In this document: positions 1-9,300 of the stretch, one piece after another
Position numbering within the stretch: the first letter of the stretch is position 1
How the letters are laid out: each line of letters begins with the position of its first letter
Source of the DNA: JBEKHT01 sp049516595
Lineage (GTDB): Bacteria > Chloroflexota > Anaerolineae > Anaerolineales > RBG-16-64-43
NCBI GenBank assembly: GCA_049516595.1
Contig: JBEKSY010000010.1
Location: 38,427 to 102,426, forward strand
Direction of reading: 5' to 3'
DNA length: 64,000 nt
Position numbers and translations under genes: made by a program
Notes under the pieces: model-generated
What the model saw: only the letters and a program-made list of their open reading frames with translations
What the model was told of the DNA's origin: nothing
Databases searched by the model: none

Positions 1-348
1 GACCCCTCGGGGCGAACCCCCACCGACCCGGCTTTCTATTCGAATGATGCCGGCTATTGACGTTCTGGGCCTTCTCCTGGGCGGTCCCTCGGGTTGACGA
101 CTGCAGGCCGAGAGGCCCAGGGGCGTGGTCAGGGAAGGCCGGGAGGAGTGGTCGGGTACTCGGGTGGGATTGTCGGGCTGGCTCCCCCGCCCGATCTGAG
201 TCCGATGAGCACGAGATTTGCACCTCCTTGTGCTGGGTGGAGAATCTGCCGCAAGGGATTAGCAATCCAAGCGCGCTGGGTCGGCCGGGGGAATTCGGGT
301 ACCATTGAGATCGGGCGGGACGAGCGAGAAAAGGTCCGCCTCTAAGAG
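1..348. other. Gap: no gene recognised
   Basis: This stretch precedes the amidase gene. Short open frames exist on both strands but none has a family motif, a good ribosome binding site or convincing composition. No tRNA or terminator was seen. It may hold the upstream control region of the cell-wall cluster, but no clear -35/-10 pair could be picked out. Confidence 0.5.
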
Positions 349-1086
349 ATGAAGGCTTCGCCCTATCGCTATCTGATCTTCACCATCGGAGTCGCGGCCG
401 CACTGGCTACGGGTTTCATCACCTTTGCGCCCTCTTCCCTTTCTCCGGACCTCGTCCGCGAAACCTTGACCCGGTTGATTCAGCCCACGGCGGCTCCCGG
501 GTTTCTGGCCTCCTCGATTGGGCTGAGTCGGCACATCGGGATCGTTTCGGGCCACATGGGGAATGACTCGGGCGCCGTCTGCCCGGATGGGCTCACGGAA
601 GCTTCCGTCAACAAGGACATCGCGCAGCGGGTTCAAATCCTCTTGGAGAGGCAAGGCTACAGCGTGGATCTCCTGCAGGAATTTGACTCGCGTCTCAAAG
701 GATATCGGGCTCTGGCCCTGGTTTCCATTCACGCCGATTCCTGCGAGTACATCAACGATCTGGCCACTGGGTTCAAGGTGGCCGGCTCCTCGGCGGGTAC
801 CGCGCCCCAGGATTCCCAGCATTTGGTAGCCTGTCTGGTGAGCCGCTATCAGACCGCCACCTCCCTTCCCTTCCACGCGGGCAGCATCACTCGGGACATG
901 ACCCAGTACCACACGTACAGTGAGATTGACAAGAACACTCCCGCGGCGATCATAGAAACCGGATTCTTGTACCTGGATCGGACCTTCCTGACGCAGCACC
1001 CGGACCTGGCCGCGCTGGGCATCGCTGACGGGATTCTCTGTTTCGTCCGCAATGAGCCGCTGGGTATGAGCAAGGTGACGCCTTGA
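349..1086 (+). CDS. N-acetylmuramoyl-L-alanine amidase (Amidase_3)
   Basis: This is a secreted or membrane-anchored zinc amidase expected to cut the bond between N-acetylmuramic acid and the peptide stem of peptidoglycan. The protein has 245 residues. An N-terminal hydrophobic segment (about residues 8-28) looks like a signal anchor. The family zinc ligands are visible in order: the His in GIVSGHMGND (about 66), the Glu in LTEASVN (about 82), and the His in SIHADSC (about 127). The catalytic Glu is in IIETGF (about 202). No extra wall-binding repeat is present. The stop overlaps the TTG start of the next gene by four bases, and two L,D-transpeptidases follow, so the cluster serves wall remodelling. 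The ATG at 349 is used although its ribosome binding site is weak. Confidence 0.85.
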   Translation: MKASPYRYLIFTIGVAAALATGFITFAPSSLSPDLVRETLTRLIQPTAAPGFLASSIGLSRHIGIVSGHMGNDSGAVCPDGLTEASVNKDIAQRVQILLERQGYSVDLLQEFDSRLKGYRALALVSIHADSCEYINDLATGFKVAGSSAGTAPQDSQHLVACLVSRYQTATSLPFHAGSITRDMTQYHTYSEIDKNTPAAIIETGFLYLDRTFLTQHPDLAALGIADGILCFVRNEPLGMSKVTP

Positions 1087-2117
1087 CCGGTCGAGGGAAC
1101 TCTCAAGTCGAGGCCGATCGAGTGGCGGCTCTGGGGCGGGAGGCCCTCGCGCAGGGGGATCGCCTGGCCGCCCGGCGCCACGCCTTCCGCGCCCTGGAGA
1201 TCGACCCCCAAAGTGAGTTTGGGTGGCTTTTGCTTGCTGCCCTGGCTCCGGCCCAGGCGCGCAAGCGGTATCTCGAGCGGGTGCTTGAGATCAACCCCAG
1301 GAGCGCACCGGCCCGGGAGGGCCTGGCGGAGCTGAGCCTGCGCGCCGACCGAAGGAACGGCGCAATTCACCCCGCAGGGCAGCCTGCCGCCGCCGCGCAA
1401 CCGATCGTGCCGGCCCACCAGAAGCCTCGGCCCCGCAGGGCAGGGCAGGCGGCCTGGCGCTGGGCCCGGGGGATTCTCATTTCGAGCGCGGCCGTGTCCT
1501 GCGTAGCCGTGGGCGTGGCCGCCCTTTTTGCCCATGGGGTGGGGGCAGCGCAGGACCCGATCGTATTCGCCAACTTGCAGAAGGACCCGGGCACGGTGAC
1601 CCCGACCTTCACGGCCACCTACACCCCCACGGTCACCCCCTCGTTCACCCCTCGGCCGACTCCCACCTTCACCGCTTCGGCCACTCGCCGGCCCCAACCG
1701 ACCCGGACTCAGGCGCCGGCGGCAGCCTACCCGCAACCCGCCGCGGCGGCCTCCTCGTCCGCAGGGACGCGCTGGATCGACGTCGACTTGTCCACTCAAA
1801 CGGTCGTCGCCTATCAGGGCAATTCCCCGGTCGCGACCTTTCTTGTCTCGACCGGAGTCCCAGCCCACCCGACCGTGACCGGTCGCTACCGAATCTACGT
1901 GAAGTACCGCTACGATGATATGGCCGGGCCGGACTATTACCTGCCGAATGTCCCCTACGTCATGTACTTTTACGAGGGGTATTCTCTGCACGGGACCTAC
2001 TGGCATCACAACTTTGGCCATCCCATGAGCCATGGGTGCGTCAACATGCGGACCTCGGATGCCGCCTGGCTTTACAATTGGGCCTCGGTCGGGACCCTCG
2101 TCAACATTCACTACTAG
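1083..2117 (+). CDS. L,D-transpeptidase with N-terminal TPR-like region
   Basis: This is a YkuD-domain L,D-transpeptidase, which makes 3-3 cross-links in peptidoglycan or attaches proteins to it. The protein has 344 residues. Residues about 10-85 are Ala/Leu/Arg-rich helices that resemble a TPR pair. A single membrane helix lies at about 130-150, a Thr/Pro-rich linker at about 165-220, and the catalytic domain runs from about 230 to the end. The active-site signature is complete: HGTYWHHNFG followed by SHGCVN with the nucleophilic Cys. The N-terminal region is therefore cytoplasmic and the enzyme domain external, an arrangement that could sense cytoplasmic partners (inference). The start is TTG, overlapping the amidase stop, so translation is probably coupled. 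Confidence 0.88.
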   Translation: MTGRGNSQVEADRVAALGREALAQGDRLAARRHAFRALEIDPQSEFGWLLLAALAPAQARKRYLERVLEINPRSAPAREGLAELSLRADRRNGAIHPAGQPAAAAQPIVPAHQKPRPRRAGQAAWRWARGILISSAAVSCVAVGVAALFAHGVGAAQDPIVFANLQKDPGTVTPTFTATYTPTVTPSFTPRPTPTFTASATRRPQPTRTQAPAAAYPQPAAAASSSAGTRWIDVDLSTQTVVAYQGNSPVATFLVSTGVPAHPTVTGRYRIYVKYRYDDMAGPDYYLPNVPYVMYFYEGYSLHGTYWHHNFGHPMSHGCVNMRTSDAAWLYNWASVGTLVNIHY

Positions 2118-2150
2118 CCTCGTCCCTTTCATCCTCAAGGACGGTCGAGC

Positions 2151-3194
2151 GTGACGCCCCTTTGGAGTTTGCCCGGCACTCTGGCCCCCAGCCTCTCCCG
2201 GCGGCAGTTTCTTCAGGCCGCGGGACTGAGTCTGGTTTTCTATCTGGGACATCCCCTGCTCCGAGATCTTTCGCAGGATCTTCCCTGGCAAGTGAGAGTG
2301 GCCTACCCCTGGGTCGTGGAGCGGCAAGCCGCGAGTCTGACCGCGCAAGAGGTCGCTCAACATCGCGGAGACGAGCTCCTCAATGTGGAACAGATCGTCG
2401 TGGGGAGTGATCCGGACTACAACCTGGTCTGGTACAAGATTGCGGGAGCGGGCTACATTCACTCGGGCGGCCTTCAGCCGGTCGAGACTCGGTTCAACAT
2501 GCCCATGACCGCGCTGCCCGATGGGGGAGCCTTGGTCGAGGTGACCGTCCCCTTCACGGATGTTCGAGCTCGTCCGGACTACGCCTCTCCCATCCAGCGC
2601 CGGCTCTACTACAGCACCACCTACTGGGCCGCAGAGATCGCCCATTCGGCGGCCGGGGAGGCATGGTACCGGCTGGAGGATGACCGCGGGGGGCTGAGTT
2701 ACTGGGGCCGGGCCGAACACTACCGGCCGGTGGGCGCGGAGGAATTGGCCCCCCTTTCGCCCGAGGTCCCTGCGCAGGAGAAGCGCATCGAGGTGAGTTT
2801 GGCCAAGCAGTGGGTGACCGCGTACGAGGGCGACCTGCCGGTGTTCATGAGCCGAGCCTCCACCGGGTTTGTGACCAAGAAGGGGGAACCCATGACCCCC
2901 CTGGGGGATTGGTCGACCTTCTACAAACGCCCTTCGCGCCACATGGCGGCCGGAGATCCGGCCGGCATGGGATATGACTTGCCGGGCGTTCCCTGGGTCA
3001 GCTACTTCACCACGACCGGCGTGTCCTTTCACGGCACGTATTGGCACAATGACTATGGCCGCCCGCGGAGCCACGGTTGCGTCAATCTTCCCCCCGCGGC
3101 GGCCAAGTGGATCTATCGCTGGAGTCTGCCGGTCGTTCCCTCCGGGGAGCGCCTGCTCAAGGTCGGCTCCGGCACCCGCGTGATTGTCAGCTGA
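2151..3194 (+). CDS. L,D-transpeptidase, probable Tat substrate
   Basis: This is a second YkuD L,D-transpeptidase of 347 residues, a diverged neighbour of the previous gene. The N-terminus carries SRRQFLQAAG followed by a hydrophobic run, which fits a twin-arginine export signal. The middle region (about 90-210) has no recognised domain; such regions in the family are often SH3-like. The catalytic domain occupies about residues 215-345 with HGTYWHNDYGRP and SHGCVN, so the Cys nucleophile and His are present. The start is GTG 33 bases after the previous stop, and the next gene begins 9 bases after this one, so the four genes look like one operon. A folded export route would differ from that of the upstream paralogue. 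Confidence 0.87.
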   Translation: MTPLWSLPGTLAPSLSRRQFLQAAGLSLVFYLGHPLLRDLSQDLPWQVRVAYPWVVERQAASLTAQEVAQHRGDELLNVEQIVVGSDPDYNLVWYKIAGAGYIHSGGLQPVETRFNMPMTALPDGGALVEVTVPFTDVRARPDYASPIQRRLYYSTTYWAAEIAHSAAGEAWYRLEDDRGGLSYWGRAEHYRPVGAEELAPLSPEVPAQEKRIEVSLAKQWVTAYEGDLPVFMSRASTGFVTKKGEPMTPLGDWSTFYKRPSRHMAAGDPAGMGYDLPGVPWVSYFTTTGVSFHGTYWHNDYGRPRSHGCVNLPPAAAKWIYRWSLPVVPSGERLLKVGSGTRVIVS

Positions 3195-3203
3195 GAGGGC
3201 CCG

Positions 3204-3617
3204 ATGGCAGCCGTTTTTGAAGGCTTGGTATTTACTGAGGAAGGCCAGCCCCTGAGCGCCACTTCGGTGGGTGGGGAGTCGTTCTACGTGATCGATGATC
3301 ACGGCTTTCGCCATCACCTGCGCGCCCGGGAACTCGATCAGGAGATCCTGCGGGGGCTGTGGGGAGAACTGAAAGGCCACGAGGAGGAGGTCGCTGAGCA
3401 GGCCATGAGAATGCTCGGTCAGGAAGATATCTTCACCAAAGCCGTCCTGCAGAGGAACATGGAGAACCCGGATCCCTACCTGGATCAGGTCATGGAACAC
3501 GGGCTGCCGGAGCAAGCGCGCTTGTGGATGGGGATGATGGGATTCCGGGTCGTGGTCAACTACCGGGGCGAGGTCGTGCGGATCGAGCAGCCCGGCCGGT
3601 CGGTGGAGGAAGAGTAG
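3204..3617 (+). CDS. Conserved-looking hypothetical protein
   Basis: I do not recognise this 137-residue protein. It is acidic, has no signal peptide or membrane helix and no metal-binding motif. The N-terminal half contains beta-rich text around GESFYVIDDHGFRHHL. The central part is helical and Glu-rich, including GHEEEVAEQAMRMLGQED. The C-terminus ends in acidic residues. It starts 9 bases after the second L,D-transpeptidase and shares its strand and composition, so it is probably the last gene of the wall operon. A cytoplasmic role in controlling that operon is only a guess. Confidence 0.7.
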   Translation: MAAVFEGLVFTEEGQPLSATSVGGESFYVIDDHGFRHHLRARELDQEILRGLWGELKGHEEEVAEQAMRMLGQEDIFTKAVLQRNMENPDPYLDQVMEHGLPEQARLWMGMMGFRVVVNYRGEVVRIEQPGRSVEEE

Positions 3618-3687
3618 GGGTTTGGGCCCGCTCTTATGGTATTCTTGCACGGGGTGAGTACAATGGTGCCGGGTAGGTGGAGGCGGA

Positions 3688-4515
3688 ATGGATCCGGAGA
3701 TTCTGGACGTTAGCGAAGCGACTTTCGAATTCGAAGTGGTCAACCACTCGATGGAGGCCCCGGTCGTGGTAGACTTCTGGGCCCCTTGGTGCGGGCCCTG
3801 CGGGGTGCTGGGGCCAACCCTCGAGCGCTTGGCGCGCGAGGCGAATGGAGCCTTCCGCTTGGCCAAGGTTAATGTGGATGAGAACTCGGCTCTGGCCGCA
3901 CGCTATGGCATCCAGGGCATCCCCGCCGTGAAGGCTTTCAAGGGCGGGCGGGTGGTTGCCCAATTCGTGGGGGCCCAACCGGAGGCCATGGTGCGGCGCT
4001 TTGTGCGGGAGCTGGCGCCGCGCGAGGCCGACCGGGCGCTCTCCGAAGCGACCAGCCTCTTGGTGGTGCGCCACTGGGCGGAAGCGGAGCAGGCCGCCCG
4101 GAGAGCCCTGGCAGACGACCCGGAAAGCAGCGCGGCGGCACTGGCCCTGGTGAAGGCTCTCATCGCCCAGGGCAAGGGCAGTCAGGCGGTCGATCTCCTG
4201 GATCGTTTTCCGGCAGGCAATGAGATCGTGATGGCCGAGCGACTTCGCCCCCTGGCCGCCTTGCTCAAGGTGGTGGAGGAGGAAGGCGGGAAGTCTGAAA
4301 ACGAACTGGGAGCAGAATACCTGCAAGCGGGTCGGCTCATCGCCCGCGGCAACCTGGCGGCGGCGCTGGACGGGTTGCTGGATATCTTGCGGCGGGATAA
4401 GCATTATCGAGCCGAGGAGGCCAAGAAGGTCTTCCTGGCGGTACTGGACCTGATGGGGGACGAGGACCCGGTGACCCGCGAATACCGTGACGAACTGGCC
4501 TCGGTGTTGTTCTAG
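3688..4515 (+). CDS. cnoX: Thioredoxin-domain protein with TPR tail (CnoX-like)
   Basis: The 275-residue protein has a thioredoxin domain (about residues 1-110) with a complete redox motif WAPWCGPC at about 30-37, followed by an all-helical TPR-like tail (about 120-275). This is the architecture of the chaperedoxin CnoX/YbbN, which protects proteins from oxidative aggregation and hands them to chaperones in the cytoplasm. The Cys pair is intact, unlike in the E. coli protein, so a redox-active role is possible. It has its own ribosome binding site (GGAGG before the ATG). It is separated from the wall operon by 70 bases, which include a TACAAT sequence that may be a -10 element. A strong two-way terminator follows. 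Confidence 0.85.
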   Translation: MDPEILDVSEATFEFEVVNHSMEAPVVVDFWAPWCGPCGVLGPTLERLAREANGAFRLAKVNVDENSALAARYGIQGIPAVKAFKGGRVVAQFVGAQPEAMVRRFVRELAPREADRALSEATSLLVVRHWAEAEQAARRALADDPESSAAALALVKALIAQGKGSQAVDLLDRFPAGNEIVMAERLRPLAALLKVVEEEGGKSENELGAEYLQAGRLIARGNLAAALDGLLDILRRDKHYRAEEAKKVFLAVLDLMGDEDPVTREYRDELASVLF

Positions 4516-4564
4516 CCGAGGGCTCAGGCCCGGCTTGCGCGCGGGGGGAACTCGCGAGGAAAAC

Positions 4565-4596
4565 AACCGCCGGCACGAAACTGCGTGCCGGCGGTT
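4565..4596. terminator. Bidirectional intrinsic terminator
   Basis: A perfect 13-bp inverted repeat (AACCGCCGGCACG, a 6-base loop, then its complement) lies between the converging thioredoxin and lipoprotein genes. T-rich sequence follows on each strand (CTCTTT on plus, GTTTTCC on minus). Confidence 0.8.
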
Positions 4597-4636
4597 CTCT
4601 TTCGATTGGAGCCGTGAACTTCTCAGCCGCTCCGGT

Positions 4637-5932
4637 TTACGGATGGGTCTTGATCTCGATCTGCAGCGTGCCCCAGGTCGTCGGGTCGGTCAGCAAGCGG
4701 TAGGGGTCGCTGGACCAGAGCCCCTGCTGCTGGGCGGTGCCGCTTACGTCGTTGTCGCTGACCCCGAAGGCGAAGCCATAGTACTCAGACCCGTTGGGAG
4801 AGACGCCAAGCACCGACCAGGGGATTGCCGCCACGATAAGGTACCCTGCCGGAGGCGAGACCTGCTCAGCGTAAATCTGAACGGTGACCTTGTCCCCGGC
4901 CTGGCTGCTGGGGTACCACAGGTGGGCGGTGGCGCCGGTGGGCGGCGTGAACCCTCCCGAGATCCCCAGCTGGTAATCGTCCTCGCCCAGGTACCGGTGG
5001 CAGTAGTCTTCTGCCGGGTCCCTGTCGAAAAGGATATCGATGCTGTCGCCCTTGTAGAGATTGGCGCCGGTCGCCTCCTGAACGTAATTGGGATCCACCA
5101 CCCGGGCGGCCAGGTAGAGGTTGGAGGCATCCCACTTCAGCTCGTAGGTGACCGAGAAGGTGGAGGGCACCGAGTAGTTGGAGGACTTGAAGACGAGGTG
5201 ATTGGCCGTGTAGGGCAGAGGGCTGTCCCACCCGATCAGGTTGCCATCCGTAGTGTCCGGCACGACGCCTCCGGTGTAGAAAGCCTGGACCACGCCGCCG
5301 TTAGCGCTCGGGCGCTTGGGCGGCTTGGGGACGTAGCAGGCCGGGACCGGAGGGGCCGGAGGGGGCGGAGTGCCCGCGTAGATCTTGACCCAGAAGGCGG
5401 TGGCTCCACCGGCCCCCACCCCAAAGCGGACACCCTGATCCGTGCTCAGCCTCCAGTAACCCTGATAGGACCCGACGACGCTCGGCGCGTAGAGGTTCGC
5501 GGACAGGGTCACGCTCGATCCGGGCGGAACGTCCGCCGTCAGGGCAACGGAGGCGGGCCCGCCCATCTGACTGCCGCTGTCAAACACCAGCGAGTAGGCG
5601 GTCGTCCAGGTGCAGGTCCCCACGTTGCTGAGCGTCCAGGTCTTGGTAAAGAGGGCACCCGGCGTAATCGAGGTCCCATCCGGGATCGTCTCGCTGACGA
5701 AGTTGGCCAGGTTGGTCCCCGTGCAATACGTGCTGGTTGCGGTGGCGGGCACCTCGGTGCTGGCCGGCACGGGGGTCTCGGTCGACGGGATTTGGAAGAG
5801 CGCGGTCAGGGTCAGGTTGGGGGTTGGAAAAACAAAGGGCGTCGGCGTGGGAGCCACGGGCAGAGTGCAGGCCGCCAGGACCAACGCCAGTGCAGCAAAG
5901 GCGAGCATGGGTTTGCGCAGGAGCGGTTTCAT
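4637..5932 (-). CDS. Lipoprotein with NBR1-type Ig domain and CBM9-like domain
   Basis: This is a 431-residue secreted lipoprotein. The start at 5932 is chosen because AAGGAGGAA lies 7-8 bases upstream and a lipoprotein signal ending in LVLAAC follows directly. A Thr/Pro-rich spacer comes next. Residues about 65-175 resemble the four-tryptophan Ig-like domain of NBR1 (pattern WTLSNVGTCTWTT, then PGSSVTL and YQGYWRL). Residues about 210-430 resemble the CBM9/DOMON beta-sandwich fold (LYLAARVVDPNY, then a GDSIDILFDRD motif typical of these sugar- or haem-binding modules). No catalytic motif is visible, so a surface binding role is inferred. The gene lies downstream of tRNA-Leu on the same strand and may be cotranscribed with it. 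Confidence 0.75.
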   Translation of the reverse strand: MKPLLRKPMLAFAALALVLAACTLPVAPTPTPFVFPTPNLTLTALFQIPSTETPVPASTEVPATATSTYCTGTNLANFVSETIPDGTSITPGALFTKTWTLSNVGTCTWTTAYSLVFDSGSQMGGPASVALTADVPPGSSVTLSANLYAPSVVGSYQGYWRLSTDQGVRFGVGAGGATAFWVKIYAGTPPPPAPPVPACYVPKPPKRPSANGGVVQAFYTGGVVPDTTDGNLIGWDSPLPYTANHLVFKSSNYSVPSTFSVTYELKWDASNLYLAARVVDPNYVQEATGANLYKGDSIDILFDRDPAEDYCHRYLGEDDYQLGISGGFTPPTGATAHLWYPSSQAGDKVTVQIYAEQVSPPAGYLIVAAIPWSVLGVSPNGSEYYGFAFGVSDNDVSGTAQQQGLWSSDPYRLLTDPTTWGTLQIEIKTHP

Positions 5933-6047
5933 CTTCGTGTTCCTCCTTGTGCGGGTCTTCCCGCACGACATCTGGCAGGTGTGCGGCCTGTCCAGCTCGA
6001 TCCCGATCCCTCGCCCCAAGGCCTGAAAGGCTCCCTGCCCGAAAAGC

Positions 6048-6136
6048 TGGTAGGGCGGGTGGGAGTTGAACCCACACGGGGGGTAAACCCCGAGGGATTT
6101 TAAGTCCCCTGCGTCTGCCAGTTCCGCCACCGCCCC
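6048..6136 (-). tRNA. tRNA-Leu (UAA)
   Basis: An 89-nt cloverleaf with the long variable arm of class II tRNAs. The acceptor stem GGGGCGG pairs with CCGCCCU (one G-U), the discriminator is A and CCA is encoded. The anticodon loop reads CUUAAAA, giving anticodon UAA. The T arm is GUGGG-UUCAACU-CCCAC. A TATAAT box lies about 8 bases upstream on the same strand. Confidence 0.95.
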
Positions 6137-6332
6137 AAGCCGACTATTATACTGAAGGGGGCAATTACGGTTTGGGCTGGGCTTCCCTGGGTCCGGGGAC
6201 CCCAAGAAGTGACGCTCGGATTCCGTCGATTGTTCCAGTGCAAGAGGTATGCCAGGCCCTGGCTTTCAGGGTGACCCTACCTCGCGCGCGGCTCACAGGC
6301 CGCAGCGGTGCATTTTCTGGGCCTCCCCCAGA

Positions 6333-9300
6333 TCAGGCGGCGCCTTCCGTCGGCAGGTTGACTTTCACAGTGGTTCCCTGGCCGACCTGGCTTTGGACCT
6401 CGATTTCTCCTCCATGGGCCATGACAACTTGCTGGGCGATGGCCAGGCCGAAGCCCAGGCCGCGCACCGTTCCCGTCACTACCTTGGTGGTAAAACCGGG
6501 TTCGAACAGCCTGGGCAGATCCTGGGCCGAGACGCCCGGGCCCGTGTCGGTGATTTCCACCTGGATGGCAGAAACCTCTGATCCCTCTCGTCGCAGCGAA
6601 AACCGCCCTGCGCCAACCTTGAGCACCCCTCCGCTCGGCATCGCCTCCACGGCGTTCTTCAGAATGGCGGAGAAGGCTTCCGACAACCCGGCTTGGTCGC
6701 CGCGCACGCGCGGAAGGTCGGGGTCGAGCGCAAGGTCGACTTGGATTCCCTGGCGGCGCAAGTTCTCGCCAAACTGGGTTAAGGTCTCCTCCACGAGCGC
6801 AGGGATCGCTACGGGGCCCAGCGGGCTCCCGCTGGGCTGGGCGAGCTCCCGGAAATGCTGGATGAGGTTTGCGGTGTGCTGCACCGTCTGCTCGATGACC
6901 TGCAAGTGATGCGTGACCTCTTCGTTCTCGGGGGCGGTCCTGCGCGAGAGCAGGTAGGAATGCAGCGAGAGGGTGCTGAGCGCGTTGTTGATTTCGTGGG
7001 CCAGTCCCATGCCGAGGGCCGTGGCCGACTCGAGGCGGGCGCTGCGCAAGAGGCGCTCTTCGAGCTGCCGGCGGGCCGTAATGTCGGTCATGACCCCATC
7101 ATAGTAGCGGACGCTCCCATCCGGTTCGTGGGCCAGTCGAGCCACGTCGCGAATCCAGCGCGGCTTGCCCTCGCGGTCGAGGAGGCGATACTCCTCGCTC
7201 CAGTCCTTGCCCTGGGCGAAGGCGGTCTCAAAGGAAGCGCGTACTCGCTCGCGGTCCTCCGGATGGAGCCGCTCGGCCCACAGCTGGGGATTCTCGACCC
7301 ACTCATCGGGCGAGAACCCGGCGATGTCCCGAATCCCCTGGGACACGAAAATGACCCCTTTGTTGATCTCGCCACGATAGATGGCCCCGGGAACGTGCTG
7401 GAAGGTCCTCTCAAATCGGGCGTGCGCCTCCTGGATCGCCCCAAGCAATCGTGCCTTATCGTAGGCCAGCGCCGCTCGCGCGGAGAACATCTCCAGCAAG
7501 CGCTGGTCCTGCTCGGGGAAATCGCGGGGATGCAAGAAATCGAGGATCAGCAGTCCAAAAGGAGGGCCATCCGTCCGCAGCGGCAAGTGCGCACAGGCGC
7601 GGATTCCGCTCTGGACCACCAGGGGGTGGACGCCCTGCTCAAGCTGCAGGTCCCGGAAATACCGGGCCCGGCCTGAGCGGAAGGTGGTCATCGCCATCCC
7701 GTCTGGGCGGAACGGAGCCTCGACGATCGAGGCCGCAACATTGCGGTCAATCACCGAGCGCAGGGTTTTGTCCGTTTCGTCCCAAAGGGCAATGCCTCCC
7801 CCGTTGGCCCAGAGCGCCTCGATGGCCACGTCCAAGGTCAGTTCCAGCACCCGGGCGGGGTCACTGGCGGCCGTGAGCGAGAGTTCCAGCTCATACAAGC
7901 GGGTCAGCGCCGCCAGCCGCTGGGAGGCCGTCTGAGCCTCATGCTGCTGGTCCAGGGTCAGGGCGATTTGGCGGACGATCATCTCGACCAGGTGAAGCTG
8001 ATCCCTGGGTGCGTCTTTCGCCTGCTGGGAGCGACCCTCCCCAAAGACGAAAAGACCCCAGACCCGGCTGGGAGATACGATCGGCAGAGCCACGATCTGC
8101 CCCACCGCCTCGAGCAGTGCGGGCGGCAGGCCGAGCGGGAGCGCCCAATCCGGATGTTGGTCGGGACTCAGGACGGTCGCAGGGCCTCGCCGGGCCACCT
8201 CCGCCAGAGCCGGGACCTTTTCGAACGGGATCCGATCGCCGGGAGAGACCTGGGCCGGCATCTCCTCGCCGGTGTCCAGCGCCGCGACCTCAAACTGACG
8301 AGTCTCCTCGTCGCTGGATAAGGTCAAGGCAAACTCGGCCTGGAGGTAATCGCGCAACATGTGCGTCATCTGCTGCAGCAAGAGGCGACGGCCGCTCTCC
8401 GTAGCAGGAACGGGTCCCTGCATGAGGAGGTGCAGCAGGTCGTGGGCCAGTCCCTCGAATTGCCGGGCGCGCAGGCGCTCCAGCTGCAGATGGCGAATGT
8501 GCTCGATATGAACTCCGCCACTCTCGGCCAGAGCCGTGAGCAGCGGCAAATCCTCGGATCGATATGCCCGGGATCTCAACGACTGTGCGGAGAGGCTGCC
8601 AATCAGGCGGTCGCCCAGGCGCAGAGGGGCACAGAGGGCGGAGCGGACCCGCTCCACTCCCCCGTAAAACCGAGGTGTGAATTCCCCCGGGGCTTCCAGG
8701 TCGTCCACCAGGAAGGGCCGCCGCAGCTTGCGCATTTGGCCGATGAGACCGACATTCGCCTCGACCGTGATCGGAGGGCTGCGCTGCCCCTGATCCATAA
8801 CGTAGGCCAGGGTGGCCCGCGGGGCCTCTTCGCTGAAGAGTGCGACCACGAAGGAGTCGACCGGCATCAGCTTTTGTGCGCCCTCGTACAGGGCCGTGTA
8901 GACTTCCTCGAGATCATTCGCGGAGGCGGCCGCATGCCCAATGCTCAGCAGGACTTCCCGCTGGCGCGCCATTTCCTGGGAGATCTCCGTAAGCTCCAGA
9001 TGCTCCAGGATGATTCCCAGATGGGAGGCCAGGGTGTTCAACCAGCTGAGGTGCTGGGCGGTCAGTAGCTGGGGCCATTCCGAGAGCGCTACCATCAACC
9101 CCCGGACCTGCCGGTCGACTTGCACGGGGACCAGGGCCAGCGATTGAGGGTTGGCCGAGGCGCCCCACAAGGCGGACAGCATTGTGGTCGAGGGGCTGGC
9201 GCGAGCCGTCATCCGGGCGTGGATTTGCTGGACCTGGAGGAGCTTGGGCTGGTTCTCACGCAGGACTTCCTCCAGCAGCCCCTGGCTTGGATCGAATCGA

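Noticed and set aside
849..3866. Very long open frame (1005 codons) on the minus strand
   Set aside because: It lies opposite the amidase and both transpeptidases, which have clear catalytic motifs. Its text is Arg/Gly/Pro-rich and matches nothing; it is an effect of high GC.
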